Part shown: piece after piece, positions 23,908-34,918 of the stretch | Layout: each line of letters begins with the position of its first letter | Numbering within the stretch: the first letter of the stretch is position 1 | Origin: Macrotrachela quadricornifera | Taxonomy: Eukaryota; Rotifera; Eurotatoria; Philodinida; Philodinidae | Length of the DNA: 64,000 bases | Reading direction: 5' to 3' | Assembly: GCA_022393335.1 (NCBI GenBank) | Contig: JAJEKB010020380.1 | Span: 229,215 to 293,214, forward strand | Translations under genes and position numbers: made by a program | Notes under the pieces: generated by a model | Told to the model about the DNA's origin: nothing | The model's database searches: none | The model's input: the letters and a program-made list of their open reading frames with translations, nothing else

Positions 23908-25077
23908 TATTTACATTATTAACATACGACAAAATAAACCAATTTATTCGTTTTCTTTTATCTCATTTAACAGTACAAAAGTTTTAAAACCTTAAAAAAT
24001 TTTTTGTCTGTATATGTTTATGCATTTTTGTTCAACTGTTAATTTTTGTCGTTTATTTCCATCTTTTATCGAAATGATGACATTTTTTTTCTGCATAGCA
24101 ATGAAAAGTTAAGATTTTAAATGAAAATTATCATTTATAAGATGCAGAAAATTAACAAATAATATGAACATAACCATGACTTATGATTAATTTATTCTAT
24201 TTTAACTATCGATAATTAATAAAAATTACAACATTTTATGAGTAGATCATTATCCATTAGCAAAAAAACAATTGTCAGATTTTTACTATACTATTACAAT
24301 TTTTCTATTCCTTATCAGAAGTGTCTCTTTTTTCTTTCATAATATTCTTCACGATAAATGAATTAGGACAAATATGTCCTGTATTGGAACTATATTATAA
24401 GTGGTGTCGATCGAGGCGATTCACTAGTTCTTTTGACAATGTATTCCAACTACTAGCTTGTGAGCAAATACGCAAACATATAGGTAATTTCGAGATTAAG
24501 ACCCTATTTGCAGTCAAGGAGACTTGATCATTCCATAGCAGAGATTCAAACAGGCCTATTGTTGCCTAGATCTGGCATGCTGCAAACTCTTTCAACTAAT
24601 GGTACGTTTTTCTCAGTTTGTTTTATTTTTTTTCTTCGTATTGTAACTCTTAAAAAGCATGACAGACATGTGGTTTTGTCTATTTGAAATGTCCTGCTCG
24701 ATCTGTGTAAGGTCTTAGCTTGGCATATGACAGATGCGAAAATCACTGTCTCTGTCTACCCCAGACAGATAAATCGAATAATCCATTTGGATAATTGTTC
24801 CATAACATCTTCTCTTTTATAAAGATTAATCAATCAGATCTTCTGCAAAAAAATTCTTTTCATAGATAATATACATAAAAATTTTTAATAAACAAAATGT
24901 CGATTAAAACTTTTATCTGCAAATATAACTAACAATTTGATTAATATTTTATTATTATTTAAAAACTAATGATCGAATTCAAAACAATATTTGAAATATA
25001 TTCATTTAATCTAAGAGTAGAATACAAGTCGCCTAGAACATGATGATGATGATATCACTCGATAACGTTCGTTAATA
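23908..25077. other. Convergent intergenic region
   Basis: It lies between the FAF1 stop (plus) and the stop of the unknown minus-strand gene. About 1.2 kb, AT-rich, with a slightly GC-richer middle (24380-24780) that contains only short open frames. I see nothing I can name. Confidence 0.5.
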
Positions 25078-25958
25078 TCATATTGTTGGAGAATTTCGTA
25101 TTGTAGATAATGGATCATTATTATTGATCATATTATTTGAACCAGTATTAACACAACAAAAAGGAGTATTCATTATTGCAATAACTCGATTGATAACATC
25201 TTCTGCACATAAAGAAGGTTCTCTATTTAATAATTCTGTAACAAGAATTTTAGCACATTTAAATACATCATCATACTAAAATTTGATAGAAAAAAAAAGT
25301 ATTAACTTTCATATATATTTAAATATACATCATTTGGATCTATTAAATCTTTTAATCGTTGTTGGATTTGTTTAACAAGAAAATCAATAATCTATATCAT
25401 AAATAAAAATATATTCATTTTAATTTTAAATAAAACAAAAATATTTACTAATTCATCAATATTATACGCAGAAGACACTTTACGATGAGTAATTCTATAT
25501 TATTATATTTTTCATTACTTATGAAATATATATTTAAATACATGAAAATTAATTCTCACGTTACTGTTTGTGTATTACATTGTGGAAATAAATTTTTCTT
25601 ACATTCATTTTGATTATGTCGATTAAAATTTTGTGCCATAAACCAATTTCTATATCGTTCTTGTCTTCTATGTACTTTTTCTTTAAGTGTATCTGGTATA
25701 CAAGGTATTGTAGGTTTACGATAATAGAATGAACCATCTAATAGAAGAAATTTCAAATTAAAGAAAAAAAATATGTATATATTAATTAGACTTACAATCT
25801 TGATTAATCGTACGAAACATTTCGCAATATTCAACTTGTGTAAAACGTGTTAATAATAATTCTTGAATTGGTCGCCAATCATCGTTTTTAATATAATTAT
25901 TAGAAGAATTATATTTTGATGATAATTTAGATAAATGTGATTGTTTACATTCATTCAT
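25078..25958 (-). CDS. Hypothetical five-exon protein
   Basis: I do not recognise this protein. Spliced on the minus strand from exons 25796-25958, 25560-25737, 25494-25449, 25391-25329 and 25275-25078, it keeps frame throughout and gives 215 residues. The splice sites are good (GTAAGT, GTGAGA, GTAAAT, GTATAT donors). The N-terminus is Ser/Asn-rich, followed by WRPIQELLLTRFTQVEYCEM and a block with FYYRKPTIPCIPDTLKEKV and a basic-aromatic helix (RRQERYRNWF). The C-terminal half looks helical (IDFLVKQIQQRLKDLIDP, FKCAKILVTELLNREPSLC). No signal peptide or membrane segment is seen. It is real by splicing and codon use, but its function is unknown. Confidence 0.75.
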
Positions 25959-27301
25959 TAATTTTTTATTTATTTTATTAAATAAAATTTTTCACGTACG
26001 ATATTGATTATTATTTCTATAATAATCAGAGAAAAGATTGAACTAAAAAAGATATGAATTATTTTGTTCATATGCGCCTAAATTTATACGAATTATATTC
26101 TTTTTCGAAGACTAATTTTCTACAAAATTGGCATAGAAAAAAAAGAATATAATATTAATTTAGGTATTACGATTAAAAACTGAAGTCATAAAAATCTACA
26201 ATTTACACATTATTGAAAATATGAATAGACTGATATACTAATCTTAATAAACATTCCACAAGGATTTGATCGTCTAGAATTCTTGAATCGAGATGTATAA
26301 TATTTTGACTTAAAATATTCAGATTCGAATCAAATTGATGTCATCAGTAAGACACTAAGTAGAAATTAACATTTCAGATTTTAAAGATAAATGAGTGTTT
26401 CTTATCGAAGATATGAAGTTGTTTAACATACCAATTGTTTATTAAAACTGCTAGTGTACTTTCTAAACATGTTACTGAAAATAGATGATATAATGAAAAA
26501 TATGCAAATTAAATTTTTCTAACAACAACATCGATGAATGAGATGATATTTCTACACGTATTCTAACTATGAAATGAATATATCACTAGTTGCAGAATAC
26601 AGAATTTTGTGCATTTATGCATTGTTTTTATTTAATATTATTTCTCTCATACTTACGTAAAATACTATAAAATTCTATTTGACAGAATACTATTATTATC
26701 TTGATTCTGATTAGAATTTGTTGACAAGAATTAAAAGAGAAGATATGTAATCTGATATACATGAATTGAGTTGTATAAAGTATGTTTGTGGAATACAATT
26801 CTAAACAAAATTCTGGTGTAGTTTTAGAATTCTCTACACAATTTTGTGTTGTGTATGTTACGTGCATGAAATCAGATGATATCATGTAGCATATGTGTGT
26901 ATTAAGATTCTGAACAAAATTCTACTGTTATTTCAAAATTATTTATAGAATTCTGTTTTATATATTGTGTGAGAGGAAATAGTATATCTGGTTAAAATTC
27001 TATCAAAATTCTGCCTTGTTTTTTGAACCTTAAGCAGAATTTTGTATTCGGAAGAAGGGCTTGGAAGGAATGAAGTTTGTTTACAGTCAATTCATTGTCT
27101 AATATAGACAATTCTACAAAATTCTAAATTCTGCTTGGTAGGCATTCTACAGCCTCTCGGGTTAACAGATCATTAAAGTCTATTGTATGTGTAGATATTA
27201 GATCAGAACGCAATTTGATAGTTAAAAATGTTTTCTGAATAATTTATTGCATACGTTATTAAATTCAATATAATATAAAAGAATCTATTGACTTTTTAAC
27301 G
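25959..27301. other. Intergenic region with degenerate GAATTCTG-like repeats
   Basis: Separates two minus-strand genes. Between about 26590 and 27150 the words AGAATTTTGT and ACAAAATTCT recur at irregular spacing a dozen or so times in both orientations, often as GAATTC-centred near-palindromes. The rest is plain AT-rich sequence. Confidence 0.55.
26590..27150. repeat. Dispersed short palindromic repeat cluster
   Basis: Repeated CAGAATTTTGT, ACAAAATTCTG and GAATTC words, for example near 26601, 26796-26850, 26905-26960, 26995-27050 and 27110-27135. Spacing is uneven, so this is a degenerate cluster rather than a clean satellite. Confidence 0.5.
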
Positions 27302-28483
27302 TTATGGACGACAGTATATAGATGGTTTAATACGAGTTAAACCGATACCATCGGATTCGTGTGAAGTGATAAGTGTATAATTATAATCTTCAAGAATTAG
27401 AAGATTAAATAATCCTTTTATTTTAGTTTGAATTTCGTATGGATGTGTTAGATTCTTATCATAAATTAATATTGATTTTTCTTCTGCTATAACTGCCCAT
27501 ATTCGTCCACATTTATCAATAATAATATCTGATGTAGGACGACGAATATCAATACGATTTTCAGGACGGTCATTCCATTTTCCCTGGTCGTCTTTCGTAT
27601 ATAATAAAAGTTTATTTTTTCCACTTTGTGCAGCCCAACCAATATAAAATGCAGTTTCATTAACAATACCAATAGCATGTAATTGTTCACCAAAATTTTC
27701 TACTAGATTAAGTCTATCTTGTGTAACAGTTCCATTAGCATAATTTATTTTGTAAATATATACACCTGCTGTACTTGCACCTACAAGCATTTCATATTCA
27801 TTAAGAAAACGAATAGTTGTTACAAAACCTCCTACAGGTGGAATATTTATTGGTAATTCACTACATGTTTCATTATAAACTTTAATATCATATGTTCCAG
27901 GTGGACTAAAATAATATTTATCACCATTATAACCAACAGCATGAAATGGTTGACTACATGAGGTATGAATTTGTTTTAATGTTAATTTATCATATTTACG
28001 AAATTGTTTTGATGCATCAGAAGTAACGGTAGCTATTGTATTATTATCACCAAAAACAAGAGAACGTAAATGAGTCATTATAAAATTAGTTTCTTCTATC
28101 GAATTAGTTTTTATTGTTTCAATAAGATGTGTCGTATTACAACAATCATCTTTTTCTTGAAATGTTTCATTTTTAAATAAATATATATCTGTATTATTTA
28201 TCGGATAAATAATTTCATCACGTTTTGGCATAAAATAATAAAATTGACAAGTAAAGTTTTTCACGAAATTTTCAGTACATGTTAATATATATACATTATT
28301 ATTATTACCAAATGCATCACAAAGACATTTATTACAATGATCAACTTCTAATTTATGACCATAATTATCCGATATATCAAATGGAATTTTTATTGTTGCA
28401 TTTGGAATTTTTCCATATATATACAAACTTGTAGAAAAATATGGAAGAATCAAAAATATTAGAAGATAAATAAGAAAGGACAT
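27302..28483 (-). CDS. Putative secreted glycoprotein, unknown family
   Basis: A single-exon ORF of 393 residues with an ATG start. The first 20 or so residues (MSFLIYLLIFLILPYFSTSL) look like a cleavable signal peptide. A Cys-rich N-terminal part (CNKCLCDAF, a later CC pair, CSQPF) follows. The C-terminal two thirds have repeated beta-rich strands of the kind found in propellers, for example GGFVTTIRFLNEYEMLVGAS and DIIIDKCGRIWAVIAEEK. Many N-glycosylation sequons (NAT, NFT, NNT, NET, NGT, NLT) support an extracellular location. There is no membrane anchor after the signal peptide. It may be a rotifer-expanded relative of NHL or SMP-30-type propellers, but no diagnostic motif is present. Confidence 0.72.
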   Translation of the reverse strand: MSFLIYLLIFLILPYFSTSLYIYGKIPNATIKIPFDISDNYGHKLEVDHCNKCLCDAFGNNNNVYILTCTENFVKNFTCQFYYFMPKRDEIIYPINNTDIYLFKNETFQEKDDCCNTTHLIETIKTNSIEETNFIMTHLRSLVFGDNNTIATVTSDASKQFRKYDKLTLKQIHTSCSQPFHAVGYNGDKYYFSPPGTYDIKVYNETCSELPINIPPVGGFVTTIRFLNEYEMLVGASTAGVYIYKINYANGTVTQDRLNLVENFGEQLHAIGIVNETAFYIGWAAQSGKNKLLLYTKDDQGKWNDRPENRIDIRRPTSDIIIDKCGRIWAVIAEEKSILIYDKNLTHPYEIQTKIKGLFNLLILEDYNYTLITSHESDGIGLTRIKPSIYCRP

Positions 28484-30862
28484 TTTATTATGATATATTA
28501 AGAAATTTTGAGTTTATATATATATCTATGAGAATGAAAAATAAAGATTTATATTAATATTAAATATCTATACGTGTAGTTATTATTGTCACGTTTTGTT
28601 TTAAGAATTTTAATGATATAAAAATAGAAAAAAAAAAAAAATTTATATTTGATGTGATTAAATAATAATTGAGAAGTGCATTTAAATAAATAAAACTGAT
28701 TATTATATTGATTAATATTCGAAATATAATGAAAATATATATGAAGAATTAGTCTTTTGATTTTCTTATTTCATAAATATTGTTAGTCTATGTTCAGAAT
28801 AAAAAAACAAATAAAGAGTTCGAAGATTAGATCTTAGTCGATTAATTCTCGTACAAATTTTTAACTTTAGGATTTATACCGCATTATTTACTTTCTATAG
28901 ATATTATCTAAGTTTGTAAGGTATTATTAAAGCTCACATTTACATCTTTATAAAGTCACCAAAATATTATGATTTAAACTAATCGATCAATATTAATTCA
29001 AAATGATGATCATTGTTTAATACTTTATTGTGATTAGTTCATCACTTAGTACTGTATAAACGAGCAGGTACTTTATTAATAAGTTAGGATTTTATAAGTA
29101 AATTTGAATATAAAATAATAATAAATAAAAATTATATTTTTTGCATAATTTGATATAATTCTTTGTTTGAGTTTTTTTGTATGCGTATAAATATCGCTAC
29201 CGAATCATAAATAACATGCGACGTAAATACGAAAACTGTTTGTGCAAGGTGCTGTGAACAGTAATGAATATGATTATTCGAATGCTTCTCTTTCAAATAA
29301 AGCGCTTTTCATACTTAATCATGAATTACAATGATATGGCGAGTAACAATACGAATTTTGATAATTATTTTATTTAAGCACTATTTCTATTCAAAAAAAT
29401 TCTATCACATTATTTAAAACACATGATTTTTGTTTGCCATAATTTTAACAATAATAGTTATTTTTAACTAGTACTGATCGATTAATTTAAATCCTAGTGA
29501 CTCGATGATTCTTATAGTCTTTTCCATGTTTATTTAAAGTACAGAATGGAAAATAATATTATTCAAGGGGAATACCGATATAATGAATTTTACATCAAAT
29601 GAAAGCACATCAAAAATGGGGCTTATTGGTACTAAATAGTGAGGTTTATGAAAAACTTTTAATATCGAACGTAAGAAATTTTCAGATATTTTATACATTT
29701 TTTAAGTTGGAAAATTAAGGTATCAGTAATTCACGGATAGAGTAACATGTTTTCACACGGTTCGATAGAACTCGTTGAGCTCAACAAAACTGTCTCTGTC
29801 AAAAAAATTTTAAACAGGATTCTTATGTTAAAACTCACCAAAAACTGTCTAAAAGATGCACCGAAAAACTCACATTTTTCACACTTTTTATAGAGAAAAA
29901 ATGATTTTTTTTAAGAAGAAATTCAGCTGTTTTTCATTAGTGTTCTTATGTAAGATGCTTGAAAATATACTTATTGGATGTATCATGAAAAATTGCATCG
30001 AATGAGTATGTTTCGAAACACCTAATGGAGTAAAAATACTATGAAAAACCTCATTTTATTGATAAACCGGGTGTTTTTCTTCCGCATAAAAAATATGCTC
30101 TTTTAAGATTTTCCAAATACTTTTGTGCATTTTTTTATCGCAGAAAAGTGACCTAAATGTTTTTTGATATAGACACTTTTGTAGAGCTCGACGAGCTCTA
30201 TTGAACTATGTAAAAATATCCAAAGATAAACATGTTACTCCATCTGTGAATCACTGGCACCTTAATTTTCCACCCCAAAAAAGATATGAAATATCTGAAA
30301 ACGTCTTAAGTTCGACATGAAAAGATTTTCATAATCCTCACTATTTAGTACGGATATATCCCATTTTTGACGAGCTTTCATTTGATATAAAATTCATTAT
30401 CTCTTCTATTGGAAATTATAGTAGTATCCCTCTTGAATAATATTATTTTCCATCCTGTATAGTTACTGAATAGTCATTTTGATCATAATTATTAAAGCCT
30501 CTCTCAAATAATTTTCATTAATCTCTTATTGAAAACTGCTTACTTTAAAAAAAACGAAAAATGATTTTTCCTCTTTCTCATTGTATATTTTCTTGAAAGA
30601 ATACATATTCAAATACAATGTAGTACAGATTCTTTTTAATTCAGCTGTTTTTTTATTATATATAACAATATTTGATGAAAAATACATTATTTATTTTTAT
30701 TCATTTAATAATTCATGGATACATTGTTTTAAAATAAAAAGCATATCACAAACAAGATTTTTATATACAAAACATCATTTTCTAGAAATAAAATTAAACT
30801 AAAATAAAATAATTAGAAAAATATTATTGTATGTCATTTTAATACTGTTCTTTTTTTTTTGC
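28484..30862. other. Intergenic region with a mariner-type MITE
   Basis: About 2.4 kb between the glycoprotein start and the Ku80 stop, both on minus. It contains the foldback element at 29542-30457. The remainder is AT-rich without a supported gene. Confidence 0.55.
29542..30457. mobile_element. Foldback MITE, Tc1/mariner-like ends
   Basis: A 916-base element flanked on both sides by TA (29540-29541 and 30458-30459). Its ends are inverted copies beginning CAG(A/G)ATGGAAAATAATATT. The inverted similarity runs about 250-290 bases inward on each side, roughly 80 percent identical by eye, with a unique centre. TA flanks and CAG termini are typical of Tc1/mariner superfamily elements. No transposase ORF is present, so it would be non-autonomous. 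An internal GAGCTC-centred palindrome lies near each arm's inner edge. Confidence 0.7.
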
Positions 30863-33800
30863 TTAAATAAGATCGAACTAAAATAATAGAAAAATAAAAT
30901 TATAAAAATAAAATTTTTTAATAATATTCTACATACAAGATCTTCTTCATCATCTTGTTCATTAGTTATTGGTATATTATTAAGAGCTTCATTTGCTGTT
31001 TCTTCTTCAAGAAATTTCTTTGCTTCAATAGGTATTACATTTGATTCAATACATTCTTCACTGGTTATTAAGCTGATTTTTTCTAAAAATATAATAGAAA
31101 ATTTTTAAAATTCTTTCAAATTGAACAAAGTTATTGTTGAAACTCAAATTAATCTATGGAACAATACAGAATTCGCATTGTTTTCGGCAAATCCTATTAA
31201 AGCAATGGCATTTCAACAAATACAATCATCATTTGAGCTTAAAGCTATAAAATTATGAGCGGTTTTATACTATAATGTCTCAAATCCTATTGCTGCTTCA
31301 TCAAAAAAGAATTCGAATTTTCAAAAAAACCTACTGAATTCTATAAGATTTCGATCGAAATTTAATCGATTCGATTGTTGCTTTAATTCTCATGGGAATA
31401 GAGCAGTAAAATATTTCATACATATCGATAATATTAGGCGAAACTTCATGGTTTATGCTGACAAAGTCACGACTAAAAAACGTTCATCTCATTCAATGAT
31501 CATATATTTATTTTCTTCTCTATTACAACAATCTTCGTTATTTTTTTCTATTATAAACATACCATCAACAATTTTTTTCCAAAAATCTTTTCTTCCATCA
31601 ATATTTGTTGCTTGTTTTTTAATTAACATTTCTAAATCATTAAATATTTTTGGTTCTAATTTTTGTATACATACATCACGTAAACATAATATACATTGTA
31701 AAGCTTTATCAAATAATGTATCACCATGAGAATTATGAATAAGTTCAAGTATAAGTGTAGACATTTGTTTACATATATCATTAAATGATAATAAACCTTG
31801 TTCAATTAAAATTTTAAAATCTTCAATTGGTGTTATTGTACCAATAGTTCGTAATGCTGCTTTCTTTTTTGCAGCTGTTTGTGCTTCAAATGATGTTGAA
31901 TCTGTTGTAATTTCATCAAGATTTTCATTTTCTTCTAAACGAGCTTTTTTTGCTAAACTATTAAATAAGAAAAACAAAATTTTTTTTTTTTATTTTTTTT
32001 TATTTTTCTTACTTATCAGCATTACCAAAAAGTGCATCACCAGTAGTTATTTTTTGTCGACGTTCAGTATCACGTAGAACAAATTCTTCATGAATTTTAT
32101 CTAATGTTCGTTTACTTTTTCTTACTACAGATTGAATTAATGTATCATTCATTTCCATAACTGCATTTGATAATGATAATGGCTCTTCAGGAGTTACAGC
32201 ACGACGTGCAATAGACTATAATGAATTTTTTTAAATTGAAATAAAATTATTGAAAAATAAAAAGAATCAACTATATACTTGAAACATTCGTTGAATATAT
32301 GGATTACAAATAAGTTCTGGTTGAAATGCTTCTTCATTTCTATAGAGATTATTATTTATTAATTTTTTTGTTTTTAATATTTTTACCCTCGATCACCATG
32401 TGTTAAATCCATAGTTGTTATTAAATCATCAACTGTTTTTAATTGTTCATCATTTGGTTGATCTCGTTTAATACCATCAAGATTATCAAAATCAAATTCA
32501 CGTACATCTTCAGCAAATGGTAATTTAACATAATACATACACTAAAAGATATTTATTAAAAATAAATTTTTTGTATTTTTTATATTTACAATATGATCAT
32601 GAGCTATATGTGGACGTAAAAATCCTAATTCAGGTGAACTTCTTTCACTAAAACATTTACGTACAATAGCAACTGTATTTGTTTCATACATTGCTTGAAC
32701 AAGACCAGTAAAGGCTTGAACTTCTTCCTAATAGAAAATAAAATTTATTAAGATAATTAATATATTTCTTTCTATTTCAAATAGAATATTAGATGCTCGT
32801 ATATATCTTCTATTAATATCACTTACTTCATAAGCTGCTTCTGCAATAACTTCATAAACTGTATCACCCAAATAAAGACTTCGTCGCATCTAATAAAAAT
32901 AAATTTTTTAATGAATATTTATGAAAAAAAAAACTATAAAACAAACCATATTAGCATCAGAAAAACCAATAATAGAAAAACATTTTTCACTTTGATATTT
33001 CATATCATCTAATGTTTCTTTATTAATAGGTACAAATGTTGTACCATAACGAAAACCATCAGTTAATTCTTCTTTTTCAATTTCTTGATCTTGTTCATCT
33101 TTTGTATAACGACCACGATCAATTTTAATTTCAGTTGCTGGATCACGTGCATAAACTTTTTTTAAACGAAATATTCCTGGTTTATTATCTTTAACCTAAA
33201 ATTAAAAATAAAAAACAATAAATTTTAATCTTTTCGTTTTTTTTTCTTTTGCTAACTTGTATATAAGTACAAATATGTAATTTAAGATCAGCTATTTGCA
33301 TAATATATTTTGTTGCTGTTGGTTTAACAGTTTTTGATTGATGAACACTTAGAATAGTTAATGCTTCACTAAAATAAATAAATATATTAAAATAAAATGT
33401 TTTTATTTTATTAATACCGAAATGTAAATAATGTTCCTTCTGTTGTATTAACAATATCATTAATAACACGAATACCAGTTTGTTGTTGTTGTGTTAATGG
33501 TTTTTTTGGACTTCTATATTGATGACCATTTGTTGTTGGATGATTATTAGCAGTAGTAGTAGTAGGATTTTCATCTGATTCATTTGTTTGCATAGGTGAA
33601 TCTGATCGATTATTTTCATCATTATGATCTTCTTCATCTTGTTGACCCCATGTTGGTCCAATTGCATCAACAATAATATCTTGACGTCGAAGTGAATCAA
33701 GAATTATATTAAGACTATGATCATTAAATGGTGTTGCAGCATTTGTAAATAACATAATACGTTTAGCTGCAAAACCATGTTTACCTCTATATATAAATAA

Positions 33801-34652
33801 TAAGATAAAATTTTCTTTTTTTTTTTTGTTTCTTCTTACTCAGTTTCACGACGAAGATGATCAGCAGCAACAACAATTGCATCAACCACTAAAAAGAAAA
33901 ATTCTTTTACATTTAAATTTTCTATTTTTTTGTTTTTAATTAAATTTACAATCAGCTGGATTATTGCCTGGTTTTATTTTTTGTATTTCTTCAAATAAAT
34001 GCCAATTAGCAGATGATAAAGAAAAGGCAATATTAATATTTTGATAACTATTATCATCAGCTAGATCATTATTTGTTTCTTCAGTACCATATAAAATTAA
34101 TGCTAATTCATCTTTACTTTCTTGAAACATCTATTTAAACATAAAATTTAAAGTGAAAAACGTTTTCTAACCTTGTGAAAATCTATGCTTTTATAACTAG
34201 CGATTAGTGGCAAAAGTATGGACACCTACATTTCAACAGTTTTAGGAAATTTATATAGTAGAAATTTGACTATATTTTCAAAATTCAAAAGAACTTGATA
34301 TACACTCACCTCAAGTATTTAACCTTGTTTTATTCCATTGCCTATCTTCTTATTAAACATAAAGCTATAGTTTCTAATAGACTACTAAAAATAATATCAA
34401 GGTATTCTTAAGTTCTTTTTGTATAGATAATAACTATTCAATCATGAAGATTTATAGAAGAAACATAACGACATACTTTTCGTTGAACAATCATTTGAAG
34501 AATATCACTTGTTATTTGTAAAGGTGAATCAAATCCCGGCGCTGCTTGAGACATATTAATACCAGTATCAACTACAAGAGCCAATGCTTCCTATAAAAAA
34601 AAAACTATTCTTATATAATTCAATAATAGATAAATACCTTATTCGAAGCCAT
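30863..34652 (-). CDS. XRCC5: Ku80 / XRCC5, NHEJ DNA-end-binding subunit
   Basis: The larger Ku subunit, which with Ku70 rings DNA ends and recruits DNA-PKcs for non-homologous end joining in the nucleus. Fifteen exons in transcript order: 34638-34652, 34477-34590, 33950-34130, 33840-33888, 33418-33786, 33257-33368, 32947-33195, 32827-32889, 32590-32727, 32387-32541, 32279-32339, 32013-32215, 31563-31957, 30937-31082 and 30863-30877. They give 754 residues (human 732). The vWA-like start (ALALVVDTGINMS, KDELALILYGTE) leads to the beta-barrel core (DGFRYGTTFVPI, CFSIIGFSD, MYYVKLPFAED), then the C-terminal helical domain. The last 15-base exon encodes FDLI, so the protein ends EEDLFDLI, matching the human DNA-PKcs-binding end DDLLDMI. 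A Gln/Asn-rich insertion sits in the vWA to core linker. The neighbouring transporter ends 267 bases upstream on the same strand. Confidence 0.93.
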
Positions 34653-34918
34653 ATTGTAAATATATGTAATTTTTTTTTTATCTAAAAGATATTTTTTTAG
34701 TTTCTAATACTGCATTGACTAGTTCTTTTAAACATCTATTTAGAAAGGTGACATAAACTAAAACACCAGTTTTCAAAAACAAAACGAAAAAACAAAAGCA
34801 AAAACAAGAAAAAGAAGGTACTCATATGTTTTGAAACTAAAGGATATAGGAAAAAAAAGTGTCATGAATAAAACTGTATTGTTCATAGTGTATATTAAAT
34901 GATAGAAACAATAATACT

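Noticed and set aside
31448..31554. Possible coding end of Ku80 beyond 31563
   Set aside because: The frame runs past a GTATGT donor into intron; the human-like ending is recovered only by splicing to 31082 and 30877.
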